DNA of 64,000 nt, taken from assembly GCA_913063265.1 (NCBI GenBank), contig CAJXZG010000005.1, forward strand, positions 45,314 through 109,313, in the 5' to 3' direction. Made by a program: the position numbers and the translations under genes. The DNA comes from an uncultured Prolixibacteraceae bacterium. GTDB lineage: Bacteria; Bacteroidota; Bacteroidia; Bacteroidales; Prolixibacteraceae. Positions 43,177-51,589 of the stretch are shown piece after piece. Numbering within the stretch: the stretch's first letter is position 1; every line of letters begins with the position of its first letter. The notes beneath the pieces were generated by a model that saw nothing but the letters and a program-made list of their open reading frames with translations, did no database searches and had not been told where the DNA came from.

Positions 43177-44247
43177 TTAATTTAATAAAGCTTCATTGCC
43201 ATATTTTACTGAACGTAAGATTGCTTTTGCTTTTGTTGCAGCAGCGTCCGGTAGTGGAGCATAATGAACTTTTTCTGCTTGTCCCTGAGCTTCAGCACTT
43301 ACCAGCCAATCAAGAAATTGAACTGTACCCATAGCCTGTTCTTTTGAGCGACCGTTGTAATTTTGATCTTTGTACAGAATTATCCAGGTAAATCCGCTAA
43401 TCGGGTAAGCCTCAGGATCATCAGAATTTGTTAGCATCACCCTTGTGTCAGCAGGAATTTCTCCTTTTGCAGCTGCACTAACCGATGCAATTGATGGTTC
43501 GATATAGTTACCCGAACTGTTTTGAACCAGGGCAGTTTGAATTTTTTGTGCAAATGCATATTCCGAGCCAATGTACCCGATGGCACCCTCGGTTTGTTTA
43601 ATGGTACCTGCAACTCCGGGATTACCTTTTGCTCCCATACCCGTGGGCCATTGTAATGCTTTTCCTTTACCTACTTCATCAGCCCATTTTGAGCTAATTT
43701 TGCTCATGTAGTCACTGAAAATGTAGGTTGTTCCACTGCCATCCGAGCGATGAATAACCGCAATATCTTTATCCGGTAAAGACAAACCACTGTTATTGGC
43801 TGCAATTTGTGAGTCATTCCATTTTGTAATTTCACCCATAAATATTTTTTCCAATAACTCATTTGAAAGTTTCAGTCCTTCTACACCGGGGAGGTTGTAT
43901 GCAATAACAACCGCACCCAATACAGTAGGGATATGAACGACATCAGCCGGCATTTCTGCCAGTTTTTCGTCATTTAAATAGGCGTCAGTTGCTCCAAAGT
44001 CAACAACTTTATCAGTTAAACTTCTGATACCACCACCTGAACCAATTCCACCGTATGTTAAAAGTGTTCCGGTTTCGGAAGTGTAAGCCTTGAATACCAT
44101 ATTGTAGTATGGCATTGGAAAGGTTGCTCCGGCAGCTGTCAAAGTAACTTTTGACGAACTTGCCGATTTTTCTTTTGCATTTTTGCCCGAATTGCTACAT
44201 GCACTCAAGACAAAAATTGCCAAAATAATGATTGCTAAATTTTTCAT
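43177..44247 (-). CDS. pstS: Phosphate-binding lipoprotein PstS
   Basis: A 356-residue lipoprotein (IFVLSAC). Phosphate-pocket motifs are AAGATFPMPYY near residue 38, YGGIGSGGGIRSLTDKVVDFGATDAYL, and IHRSDGSGTTYIFSDYMS with the conserved Arg-Ser-Asp-Gly-Ser-Gly-Thr. GAIGYIGSEYAF follows later. It binds inorganic phosphate in the periplasm and delivers it to PstCA. The start is 25 bp after the stop of the porin gene. Confidence 0.97.
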   Translation of the reverse strand: MKNLAIIILAIFVLSACSNSGKNAKEKSASSSKVTLTAAGATFPMPYYNMVFKAYTSETGTLLTYGGIGSGGGIRSLTDKVVDFGATDAYLNDEKLAEMPADVVHIPTVLGAVVIAYNLPGVEGLKLSNELLEKIFMGEITKWNDSQIAANNSGLSLPDKDIAVIHRSDGSGTTYIFSDYMSKISSKWADEVGKGKALQWPTGMGAKGNPGVAGTIKQTEGAIGYIGSEYAFAQKIQTALVQNSSGNYIEPSIASVSAAAKGEIPADTRVMLTNSDDPEAYPISGFTWIILYKDQNYNGRSKEQAMGTVQFLDWLVSAEAQGQAEKVHYAPLPDAAATKAKAILRSVKYGNEALLN

Positions 44248-44272
44248 TTTAATTTTCTGTTTTTTGAATATT

Positions 44273-45265
44273 TTAAAATTTTAATTCTACGTTAAAGTAG
44301 ACATACGAGGTTGAAGGAATTGAAGAATCAGCCGGCCCCCAGAATCTGTAGTTTGGTGCTATTTTTACTCCTTTTATTGGAGCATACTCGAAACCTGCCA
44401 TTATCAATTGACCATCATTATTGTAGTTCCATGGATTTTGTTCTCCTTCAACGGTTTTTGATTTAAGATCATCGAAACGTGCGAAAAACATAAATTTGTC
44501 AAACGCCTGATAAGTGGCGTAAAAAGAAGTTCCGTAAACATCTCTTCCTTCAACGTCCATTCCAAAATTTTTCTGGTAATTATACTCACCCCCAACAACA
44601 AGTTTTTCACCCTTATAACCTAAAAATGTTGCCAGTGATTGTTGCTTAATGGTATCTCCCATATTATCAACAAAAACCCTGGCCACCACATTTTTAACCG
44701 GCGTTACGGTAACTCCGACACCCGGACGTACATAATTATCGTTTTGCAAAACTTTGTAACCTTCACCATTTATAACAGAAAAGTCTGCACTAATAAAATC
44801 GGCGAATTTGTATTCGATATTTATACCCAAATCAGCACTTGAGTTAAACTTGTAAGCATCCTGATATGATTTCTCGATGTAACGCAATCCCCAGGTTTTT
44901 TCTGAAACCTTAAACTGAGTCGTTGAAATCATACCTCCGGAAACTTTAAATCCTTTGTTTTTATATTGAATATATGCATTCTTTAAGTATGCTACCCGTT
45001 GAAATGCTCCCACTTTAGGATCACCAACGTCCATTACAATTTTAGCATACCATTGAGGTGTAAAATTGTACTCGTAACCTAAATATGCCCTTGTGATCTG
45101 AAAACTCTTTTTGGTTTCACCACCATCTTTGAAAGCGGTATTAAAATTTGTAAAAATCAAAGCGACTGGTTTTCCATTCGGTTTAAAATCATCAGATGAA
45201 TCCTGACTAAATACTGTTGAAATGATACCTGGTATCAAAAACAACAATAAAATTGTTTTTTTCAT
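44273..45265 (-). CDS. Phosphate-selective porin (OprO/OprP-like)
   Basis: A 330-residue outer-membrane protein with a signal peptide ending VFSQ. Porin_O_P-type strands include FQITRAYLGYEYNFTPQWYAKIVMDVGD, LKNAYIQYKNKGFKVSGGMIST and FFARFDDLKS, ending VYFNVELKF. It is shorter than OprP (about 440 in the mature Pseudomonas form). Its gene opens the pst operon and carries a predicted Pho box, so it probably supplies phosphate to PstS across the outer membrane. The anion specificity is not proven by sequence. Confidence 0.85.
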   Translation of the reverse strand: MKKTILLLFLIPGIISTVFSQDSSDDFKPNGKPVALIFTNFNTAFKDGGETKKSFQITRAYLGYEYNFTPQWYAKIVMDVGDPKVGAFQRVAYLKNAYIQYKNKGFKVSGGMISTTQFKVSEKTWGLRYIEKSYQDAYKFNSSADLGINIEYKFADFISADFSVINGEGYKVLQNDNYVRPGVGVTVTPVKNVVARVFVDNMGDTIKQQSLATFLGYKGEKLVVGGEYNYQKNFGMDVEGRDVYGTSFYATYQAFDKFMFFARFDDLKSKTVEGEQNPWNYNNDGQLIMAGFEYAPIKGVKIAPNYRFWGPADSSIPSTSYVYFNVELKF

Positions 45266-45301
45266 TTACTTAAGATTGAATTTTGTTTTTTTTTACAGGG
45301 G

Positions 45302-45347
45302 CAAAGGTGTTGCTTAGGAATTACATTCGAGTTACATAAATATTACA
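45302..45347 (-). promoter_or_regulatory. Predicted Pho box plus -7-like element
   Basis: Minus-strand TGTAAT (45347), TGTAAC without mismatch (45336) and TGTAAT (45325) repeat every 11 bp. Ten bases on is CACCTTTG (45309-45302), which keeps the TTTG half of the -7 consensus. It is the presumed promoter of the porin-pst-phoU-phoB-phoR operon. Confidence 0.78.
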
Positions 45348-45463
45348 AAACGATTAATTTTTATAGCGCATGTTTTGGTAAGTCACTGATTATTAAACCA
45401 TATGATTTATTGTTCATTTTGTAACAAAAATGAAATATTTTGATTTAATGGAAATATTCTGAT

Positions 45464-46597
45464 TTATTGAGAGGAAAAAGTTATTAGAAGAGTTTCTATG
45501 TGCTCCCAGGAAATATATTTGAAATTTTGAGCTCTTTTTTTGCCTTCATCATAATTATATCCATCCTGTACCACCAACATTCCTGCAGGAAAGTTTTTGC
45601 CCAGCGAGAAATTTGTTATTTCAATACCATCCGTTTCTTCTACTCCATCAATTTCTCCATCAACAATTCTGAAACTTCCTAAGTACTTATTGTTACCCTG
45701 CCTTTCAAAAACTGCATAAGAATAATTTCCCTGTGAAGAAGCAATTAAATAACCATTTCCCTGTTCAGTTTTATACACTGCCAAACCTTCAATGTCATAT
45801 CTGATATTTTTGTTTTCCGCTGAACTGTTGTTAATGTATTTACCTATATTGTTTCCATTTGGTTCAGCATCAAATTTCCAGATGCCATCTATTTCTTTAC
45901 CTATATAAACTGTTGAATATTTGTCGTCTGCTACCATTCCTTCAGTTTGAGAATCCAGGTTAAAAGAACGAACCAAATTTGCATCGACTTTCCCTTCATT
46001 TTCAAAAAGTTCCCATTGTTCCACTTCACCTGCTTTACTATTTATAAATACATAGTATTTTTCAGAAACCGGGCTGTTATACATACACAATCCATAAACT
46101 TCTCCTTTCATCCGGCAGGTAATAATTCCTGAATGAATACTATCCAGCACTCCACCCTCCGAGATTTTGAATAAAGAAATGGAATGAGAACTACGGTTAC
46201 TGCAAGCCAGAATATCAATTTTTTCATTATTTAACGGAAAGTTATATCGAATATCACAATTATTCATTTTCCCGTAAGGATAGTAGTTTAACTGTTTTCC
46301 ATTTAAATCGTACGAAGCAATACCTCCTCTTTTGTCGGTTCCATAAACTACTGATTTTGCGGGATTTTTGTGATTTATCCAAATTGCCGGATCATCGGCT
46401 GCATCGGCATTTTTAGCTTGAGGAACCGGATCGGTTTCTACTGACGCTTTCACTGTGTTATGAATATGTTCTCCCTCTTTCCTGGAGCCTTCGCTTTGCC
46501 TTTCACAGGAAATACAAAAGATATAAACCAATATAAAAAATGCAGCTAATATATTTTGGAGTGATATTGCTTTTGATTTGAAGAGTATTTTTTTCAT
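45464..46597 (-). CDS. Beta-propeller phytase (3-phytase) lipoprotein
   Basis: A 377-residue protein with a lipoprotein-like signal (ILVYIFCISC). The diagnostic start of beta-propeller phytase is present: DAADDPAIWINHKNPAKSVVYGTDKRGGIASYDLNGK. Propeller blades follow with acidic calcium/phosphate-site residues such as YDIEGLAVYKT and DGVEETDGIEITN, ending GMLVVQDGYNYDEG. The enzyme releases phosphate from phytate using calcium. It lies between the PiT gene and the pst operon, in the same direction. No phased TGTAAY box is visible in its own 110-bp upstream region. Confidence 0.93.
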   Translation of the reverse strand: MKKILFKSKAISLQNILAAFFILVYIFCISCERQSEGSRKEGEHIHNTVKASVETDPVPQAKNADAADDPAIWINHKNPAKSVVYGTDKRGGIASYDLNGKQLNYYPYGKMNNCDIRYNFPLNNEKIDILACSNRSSHSISLFKISEGGVLDSIHSGIITCRMKGEVYGLCMYNSPVSEKYYVFINSKAGEVEQWELFENEGKVDANLVRSFNLDSQTEGMVADDKYSTVYIGKEIDGIWKFDAEPNGNNIGKYINNSSAENKNIRYDIEGLAVYKTEQGNGYLIASSQGNYSYAVFERQGNNKYLGSFRIVDGEIDGVEETDGIEITNFSLGKNFPAGMLVVQDGYNYDEGKKRAQNFKYISWEHIETLLITFSSQ

Positions 46598-46654
46598 AAA
46601 AAATCAGCAATTATTATTAACATCTAATATACTACCAATTTAAGTTCTGAAATC

Positions 46655-46688
46655 AATAAAAAAAGGAGCGACTTAATTATCGCTCCTT
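46655..46688 (-). terminator. Rho-independent terminator of PiT gene
   Basis: A 9-bp stem AAGGAGCGA/TCGCTCCTT (46663-46671 with 46680-46688) has an 8-base loop and a seven-T tail on the minus strand, 22 bp after the PiT stop codon. Confidence 0.9.
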
Positions 46689-46709
46689 GTTTTCCAAAAT
46701 ATTTTATTT

Positions 46710-48983
46710 TTACTGTTGTTGTCTTGTAAATGTTATAAAGTCACGTTGTGCTTTAACCAGATTCACTGAGTGCAGCAGCAACTGCTCAATTTCCGATATT
46801 ATTTTAAAGTACAATTGAGAATTACGTGTATTTACATCTTTACTTTTAATTCTCTTAATCTGAACTTTTTCGTATTTGTTTAAAATTCCAATAATCTGGT
46901 CACGTTCTTCAATTAGTTCATCCAGATTTTCAAATTTTTCCTGTTTTATTACATTCAAGGCATTATTAAAGAAAGTATCTACTCTTAATGCAACTGAACT
47001 CATTTCTTCACATTGTTCGGGCAAAAACGGTTTATGGTTATTCTCAATATGGGTAATCATCGGATTAAGCATAAAATGAACCGCGTGAGCCATTTCCCTT
47101 TTATGCTCCATCATCTGCACATAAAAATGGCTGGTATCCACGCTACTTTCCGCAATTTGTTGAACAACCGAATAAACTTTATCCTTGTTTTTCTTTGCTT
47201 TTTTTGAAAAGGTTTTGCACTCTTCTTCTATCTTTCTTAAACCACCTCGTTTCTCTTTTATAAAGGCATCAATTCCACCGGAAACAATTCGGCTTGAGAA
47301 CACAAATGCTTTAACTAATTGCTTGGAACTTTTTGCAATAATTTGTTCCAAAGCATCTTCGCTTTCAATAGTATCTTCCTCTTCTTCTACTTTTTGAGAT
47401 GCACGTTTTTTCAGCATCGAATGTGTTCTGATAATCATAATCAGAGCAATTACGACAAATACAAAAATCATAAATTTACCGCTTAAAGATATTACCAACG
47501 CGACAAAACCCGATACTGAAAATGCAATCAGAGCGGTAAGAAACCAACCACCAATTACCGCAAATACCCCTGAAATACGATACACAGCACTTTCCCTGTC
47601 CCAGGCCCGGTCGGCCAGCGATGTTCCCATAGCCACCATAAATGTTACATAGGTAGTCGACAGCGGTAATTTTAATGAGGTACCAATTGCAATTAATATA
47701 CTTGCTACCACAAGGTTTACTGATGCCCTGATTTTATCAAATGCCGGTGGTTCTTCTTCGTTATAATAATCTGATTGTACTGGAACAAATCTGGAATGAA
47801 TAGTTTCTGTAAATGACTGCGGAAAAATTCGTGAAAGTTTTCTGTTAAAATTAGTAGTTCCCCTGACAATAAAACGAGCTGCAAACGAAGAACCAAACCT
47901 TTCTGCTCCTTCACTTTGTCTGGATAAATCAATAGAAGTAGCAATCACACTTTTTGCCTTTTTAGAAAGTATCAGAGTGATAATCATAACCAAACCGGCT
48001 ATTAAAAGCATATAAGTCGGAGTGGCTACTTTACCCGCCAGGTTAATCATTGAATAAGTATCAGGATTTGAGGCTCCCTGAGCCATCCAGTCCTGGAACG
48101 AGTTGAAACCTGCAAGCGGAACACCAATAAAGTTTACTAAATCGTTGCCGGCAAAGGCCATTGCCAAAGCAAAAGTTCCGACCAATACAATAACTTTCAG
48201 TATTTTAATATTGAATACCCACTTCAGGAGTTGAATGATAACCACCCAGGCAACAAAGCTGTACAGCAATACCATTCCGCTGTTACTTTTGAACCACTCC
48301 TGTACAGTTATCCCGCTTCCCAGTTCAATATCTGCAAAAGAAGATCCTTTCATACCTTTAATCAGCATAAAGTAGGTTATAGCTGTAATTGCAAGGCCGC
48401 CAAAAACAGAACCAAAATATTTCATTGGTTTTCTGTAATTAAAAGAAAACACCAAACGCGAAATATATTGTACGAAAGCACCAACCGTGAAGGCTATAAA
48501 AACCGAGAGCAGAATTCCCGTAATAATTGCCAGGGCCTTACTGGAGTTAATATAATTCGAAAGCTCCGCCATAACAATTCCGCCATTGGCTTTAATTTTA
48601 ATGATAGAAACTGCAACTGCCGAACCCAGCAATTCAAAAACAATAGACACCGTTGTTGAGGTAGGCATTCCAAACGTATTGAACATGTCCAACAGAATTA
48701 CGTCTGTTATCATTACAGCCAAAAATATGACCATGATTTCAGAAAAGAAAAACATGTCGGGATGAAAGATTCCTTTACGGGCGACCTCCATCATACCATT
48801 CGAAAATGTAGCACCCACCAGTACACCTAAACTGGCCATTAAAAAGATGAGCCATTTAGGAGCTGCTTTTGAACCAATTGCTGAATTCAGGAAGTTAACT
48901 GCATCATTACTAACACCTACAATAAGGTCTGAAATAGCAAGTGCAAACAGAACTACAACTAGAATCAAGTAAAAATTTTCCAT
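46710..48983 (-). CDS. pit: PiT inorganic phosphate transporter with PhoU-like C-terminal domain
   Basis: A 757-residue protein. Residues 1-540 hold about 12 membrane segments with the two PHO4 signatures: GVSNDAVNFLNSAIGSKAA near the N-terminus and GNDLVNFIGVPLAG in the middle. The last 200 residues are soluble and helical (SKQLVKAFVFSSRIVSGGIDAFIKEKRGGLRKI, ESSVDTSHFYVQMMEHKREMAHAVHFML) and resemble PhoU. It moves phosphate with H+ or Na+. The fused PhoU-like tail may regulate it in place of a separate Pit accessory protein. It is divergent from a second PhoR/PhoB pair. Confidence 0.92.
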   Translation of the reverse strand: MENFYLILVVVLFALAISDLIVGVSNDAVNFLNSAIGSKAAPKWLIFLMASLGVLVGATFSNGMMEVARKGIFHPDMFFFSEIMVIFLAVMITDVILLDMFNTFGMPTSTTVSIVFELLGSAVAVSIIKIKANGGIVMAELSNYINSSKALAIITGILLSVFIAFTVGAFVQYISRLVFSFNYRKPMKYFGSVFGGLAITAITYFMLIKGMKGSSFADIELGSGITVQEWFKSNSGMVLLYSFVAWVVIIQLLKWVFNIKILKVIVLVGTFALAMAFAGNDLVNFIGVPLAGFNSFQDWMAQGASNPDTYSMINLAGKVATPTYMLLIAGLVMIITLILSKKAKSVIATSIDLSRQSEGAERFGSSFAARFIVRGTTNFNRKLSRIFPQSFTETIHSRFVPVQSDYYNEEEPPAFDKIRASVNLVVASILIAIGTSLKLPLSTTYVTFMVAMGTSLADRAWDRESAVYRISGVFAVIGGWFLTALIAFSVSGFVALVISLSGKFMIFVFVVIALIMIIRTHSMLKKRASQKVEEEEDTIESEDALEQIIAKSSKQLVKAFVFSSRIVSGGIDAFIKEKRGGLRKIEEECKTFSKKAKKNKDKVYSVVQQIAESSVDTSHFYVQMMEHKREMAHAVHFMLNPMITHIENNHKPFLPEQCEEMSSVALRVDTFFNNALNVIKQEKFENLDELIEERDQIIGILNKYEKVQIKRIKSKDVNTRNSQLYFKIISEIEQLLLHSVNLVKAQRDFITFTRQQQ

Positions 48984-49137
48984 TATTTTGGTTATTAGTT
49001 ATGGTCGTCAAAAATATATGAATTGTATATTCACTTTTGGTTTTCAATATAAACAAAATATTAAAGAACTGTTAAATTTCTATTAATCAATCTGTAATAT
49101 TTATTTGTAATTTTACGCCGCACAATAATCATAACGA

Positions 49138-50187
49138 ATGAATAAATTTTCCTCACGACAGGTTGTTATATTTCTTGCCCTTATTTTAACCGTAATTGTT
49201 GGGCTTGGATGGTACTATCTTATTATTACCGATTTCTCTTTTGTATTTATGATTATCGGACTAGTAATATTTTTCTTTATTGCATATTTTATTATTCAGT
49301 TTGCCATTAATAAAATTCTTCTCGAAAAAATCAGGCCGATATATAAAATCATAGATTTTAAACCCGAAAAAAAAAGTATCACAACCGATGAGTTAAAACA
49401 TTCCAAAGGATTTATTGAACTTCTGGAAGTAGAAAAAGACGTGCAGGACTGGGCAAAAAACCAAAGGCAGGAAATTGAACGACTGAAAGAACTTGAACGT
49501 TACCGAAAAGATTTTGTAGGTAATGTATCGCATGAATTAAAAACACCAATTTTTAATATTCAGGGATATATTCTAACACTGCTTGAAGGAGGACTGGAGG
49601 ATCCGAATATAAATAAATTATATCTGAACAGAACTGAAAAGAGCATCGACAGAATGATTTCTATTGTTGAAGATCTGGAATCGATAAATAAGTTGGAAAC
49701 CGGAGAATTAAAGCCAAAGTTCGGCGTATTTGATGTTGTGAAAGTGGTTGAAGAAGTTTTTGAATTACATCAGCCTTTGTCAAAAGAAAGAAAAATTTCA
49801 TTATTGATTAATGAAAAACCTGACAAGCAGTTATTGGTAAAAGCTGATAAGAAGCGTATTACAGAAGTCCTAACCAATCTGGTAGTGAACGGAATAAAAT
49901 ACGGGACTAAAAACGGATTTGTAAAAATAAGCTTTTACGATTTTGATGACAAAATAATGCTGGAGGTTTCAGATAACGGAATTGGTATTGATAAAAAGAA
50001 TTTATTACGAATCTTTGAAAGATTTTACCGGGTCGATAAATCACGTTCCCGGGAGCAGGGAGGAACCGGACTTGGCCTTTCGATTGTGAAACACATCATC
50101 GAAGCTCATAACCAGACTATAAATGTTCAAAGTGTTTTGAACGAAGGGACTACTTTTACATTCACCCTTGAAAAAGCCAAATATTAA
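49138..50187 (+). CDS. Second PhoR-like sensor histidine kinase
   Basis: A 349-residue kinase. Two adjacent membrane segments (about 9-30 and 34-57) leave almost no extracytoplasmic loop, then a linker without an obvious PAS domain. HisKA has His132 (NVSHELKTPIFN). The ATPase domain has NLVVNGIKYG, DNGIGIDKKN and GGTGLGLSIVKHII. The catalytic core closely resembles that of the kinase in the pst operon, but the sensor is absent, so the signal must be intramembrane or protein-mediated, as in PhoR-Pst control. It is followed by its regulator 89 bp later. Confidence 0.9.
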   Translation: MNKFSSRQVVIFLALILTVIVGLGWYYLIITDFSFVFMIIGLVIFFFIAYFIIQFAINKILLEKIRPIYKIIDFKPEKKSITTDELKHSKGFIELLEVEKDVQDWAKNQRQEIERLKELERYRKDFVGNVSHELKTPIFNIQGYILTLLEGGLEDPNINKLYLNRTEKSIDRMISIVEDLESINKLETGELKPKFGVFDVVKVVEEVFELHQPLSKERKISLLINEKPDKQLLVKADKKRITEVLTNLVVNGIKYGTKNGFVKISFYDFDDKIMLEVSDNGIGIDKKNLLRIFERFYRVDKSRSREQGGTGLGLSIVKHIIEAHNQTINVQSVLNEGTTFTFTLEKAKY

Positions 50188-50276
50188 CCTAACTTTGTGA
50201 TTCTTAAAATAATTCGGATTTTAATATCCGTTTAATAATGAGGTGGTATATTTGTTACCCATTTAACAAACTAATT

Positions 50277-50975
50277 ATGGAAGACAATATTTTTAAAATT
50301 TTGCTGGTCGACGACGAAGAAGATATTCTTGAGTTTATTAGCTATAATCTTCAGAAAGAAGGATATAAGGTTTTTACGGCAAAAAATGGTGTTGAAGCAA
50401 TTAAAGTTGCAGAGAAACAAGTTCCACATTTGGTGATCCTTGATGTGATGATGCCCGAAATGGACGGAATTGCTGCATGTGAAGAAATGAGAAAAATTCC
50501 GGCCCTTGATAATACAGTGATTGCTTTTCTTACCGCACGTGGTGAAGACTATTCCCAGGTTGCAGGTTTTGAAGCAGGAGCCGATGATTATATAACAAAA
50601 CCTGTAAGACCAAAAGTATTGGTTAGCCGTGTAAAAGCATTACTAAAACGTACGGGTGAAAGCGTTGCTCCGCCAGCTCCGGTAAATGAAAATACGGTAA
50701 ATATTGGCAATCTGTTAATCGACAAAGAACGTTATCTTATCCGTATTAACAATGAAGAAATGGTATTACCCCGCAAAGAATTTGAATTGTTATCTCTTTT
50801 GGTTTCAAAACAAGGAAAGGTATTTACCAGGGAAGAGATTTATCACTCGGTATGGGGAGAAAATGTTGTGGTTGGCGACAGAACCATTGATGTTCATATC
50901 AGAAAGTTACGTGAAAAAATTGGTAACGAACATATTAAAACGCTGAAAGGAATCGGTTATAAGTTTGTAGAATAA
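50277..50975 (+). CDS. Second PhoB-like response regulator
   Basis: A 232-residue OmpR-family regulator from the ATG at 50277; an in-frame start at 50238 would add 13 residues not seen in the family. The receiver has Asp12/Asp13, phospho-acceptor Asp56 (LVILDVMMPEMDG) and Lys108 (YITKP). The DNA-binding domain has LPRKEFELLSLLVSKQGKVFTREEIYHSVWGENVVVGDRTIDVHIRKLREKIG. It is paired with the short kinase upstream and faces the PiT gene. The target is unknown; the PiT promoter region is a candidate. Confidence 0.92.
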   Translation: MEDNIFKILLVDDEEDILEFISYNLQKEGYKVFTAKNGVEAIKVAEKQVPHLVILDVMMPEMDGIAACEEMRKIPALDNTVIAFLTARGEDYSQVAGFEAGADDYITKPVRPKVLVSRVKALLKRTGESVAPPAPVNENTVNIGNLLIDKERYLIRINNEEMVLPRKEFELLSLLVSKQGKVFTREEIYHSVWGENVVVGDRTIDVHIRKLREKIGNEHIKTLKGIGYKFVE

Positions 50976-50979
50976 AATT

Positions 50980-51585
50980 TTAGAGAAAATAAATTACAGG
51001 GTATAAAATTAAAAACCCAAGAACATAGCCTGCTGCAACCTGTAGCAGGCTGTTTTTTTGCAAAACCAAACGTGATGTTCCGATTAATCCTGATACAATT
51101 ACCAAAATAATTACAGCACTAACCGGATTAATTCCGGTTCTGAACGATATTGCAAAAAATGTAGCAGTTACAGCGCCAATTGCAGCCATGTGAATGCTTA
51201 TTTTCCATTTGAAGGAGATAAACAAAAGACAAATTATTAACAGCACCGACCCAAGCATAAAAAGTTTAAACATCGACAGAAAATGTATTCTTCCCAATAA
51301 AACAAAACCGATGTAGTAATAAATTGCAGTAAGCAATAACGGAACGATACTGTCGCGGCTGTTTTTCATTAAAAAATCAAATTTTGGATTAAAGGATAAA
51401 ATGGCGATGGTTAACATGGGCAATGTAGCGGTGCTAAAAAAGATAACAAGAAGGACAAATCTTTTAGCCTCTGCAGTTAACATGTTTTCGTAGAATCCGG
51501 ATAAAAACAAAAGAATAAAACCAAGTGTGGGAGTAAGAATTGGATTAAATACTATCGAAATTATTCTGGAAACTTTTTCAAGCAT
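50980..51585 (-). CDS. Degenerate PAP2-like membrane protein
   Basis: A 201-residue protein with about six membrane segments. Its plan follows PAP2 phosphatases, with positions matching the three motifs: KNSRDSIVPLL, KISIHMAAIG and GTSRLVLQKNSLLQ. Where the active-site histidine and aspartate of SRxxxxxHxxxD should be, it has Asn and Gln, and the PSGH motif is SIHM. It is therefore probably not an active phosphatase, or the family is only distantly related. Its start lies 4 bp after the rpoN stop, so the two genes are coupled. It is convergent with the response-regulator gene. Confidence 0.6.
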   Translation of the reverse strand: MLEKVSRIISIVFNPILTPTLGFILLFLSGFYENMLTAEAKRFVLLVIFFSTATLPMLTIAILSFNPKFDFLMKNSRDSIVPLLLTAIYYYIGFVLLGRIHFLSMFKLFMLGSVLLIICLLFISFKWKISIHMAAIGAVTATFFAISFRTGINPVSAVIILVIVSGLIGTSRLVLQKNSLLQVAAGYVLGFLILYPVIYFL

Positions 51586-51589
51586 AATA

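Noticed and set aside
48231..48659. Plus-strand open frame of 142 codons
   Set aside because: It lies wholly inside the PiT gene on the opposite strand and is rich in Asn/His/Arg, typical of a shadow frame.
49091..49112. Two TGTAAT motifs upstream of the second histidine kinase
   Set aside because: They are 13 bp apart, not 11, and lack the 10-bp spacing to a TTTG element, so I do not call a Pho box.
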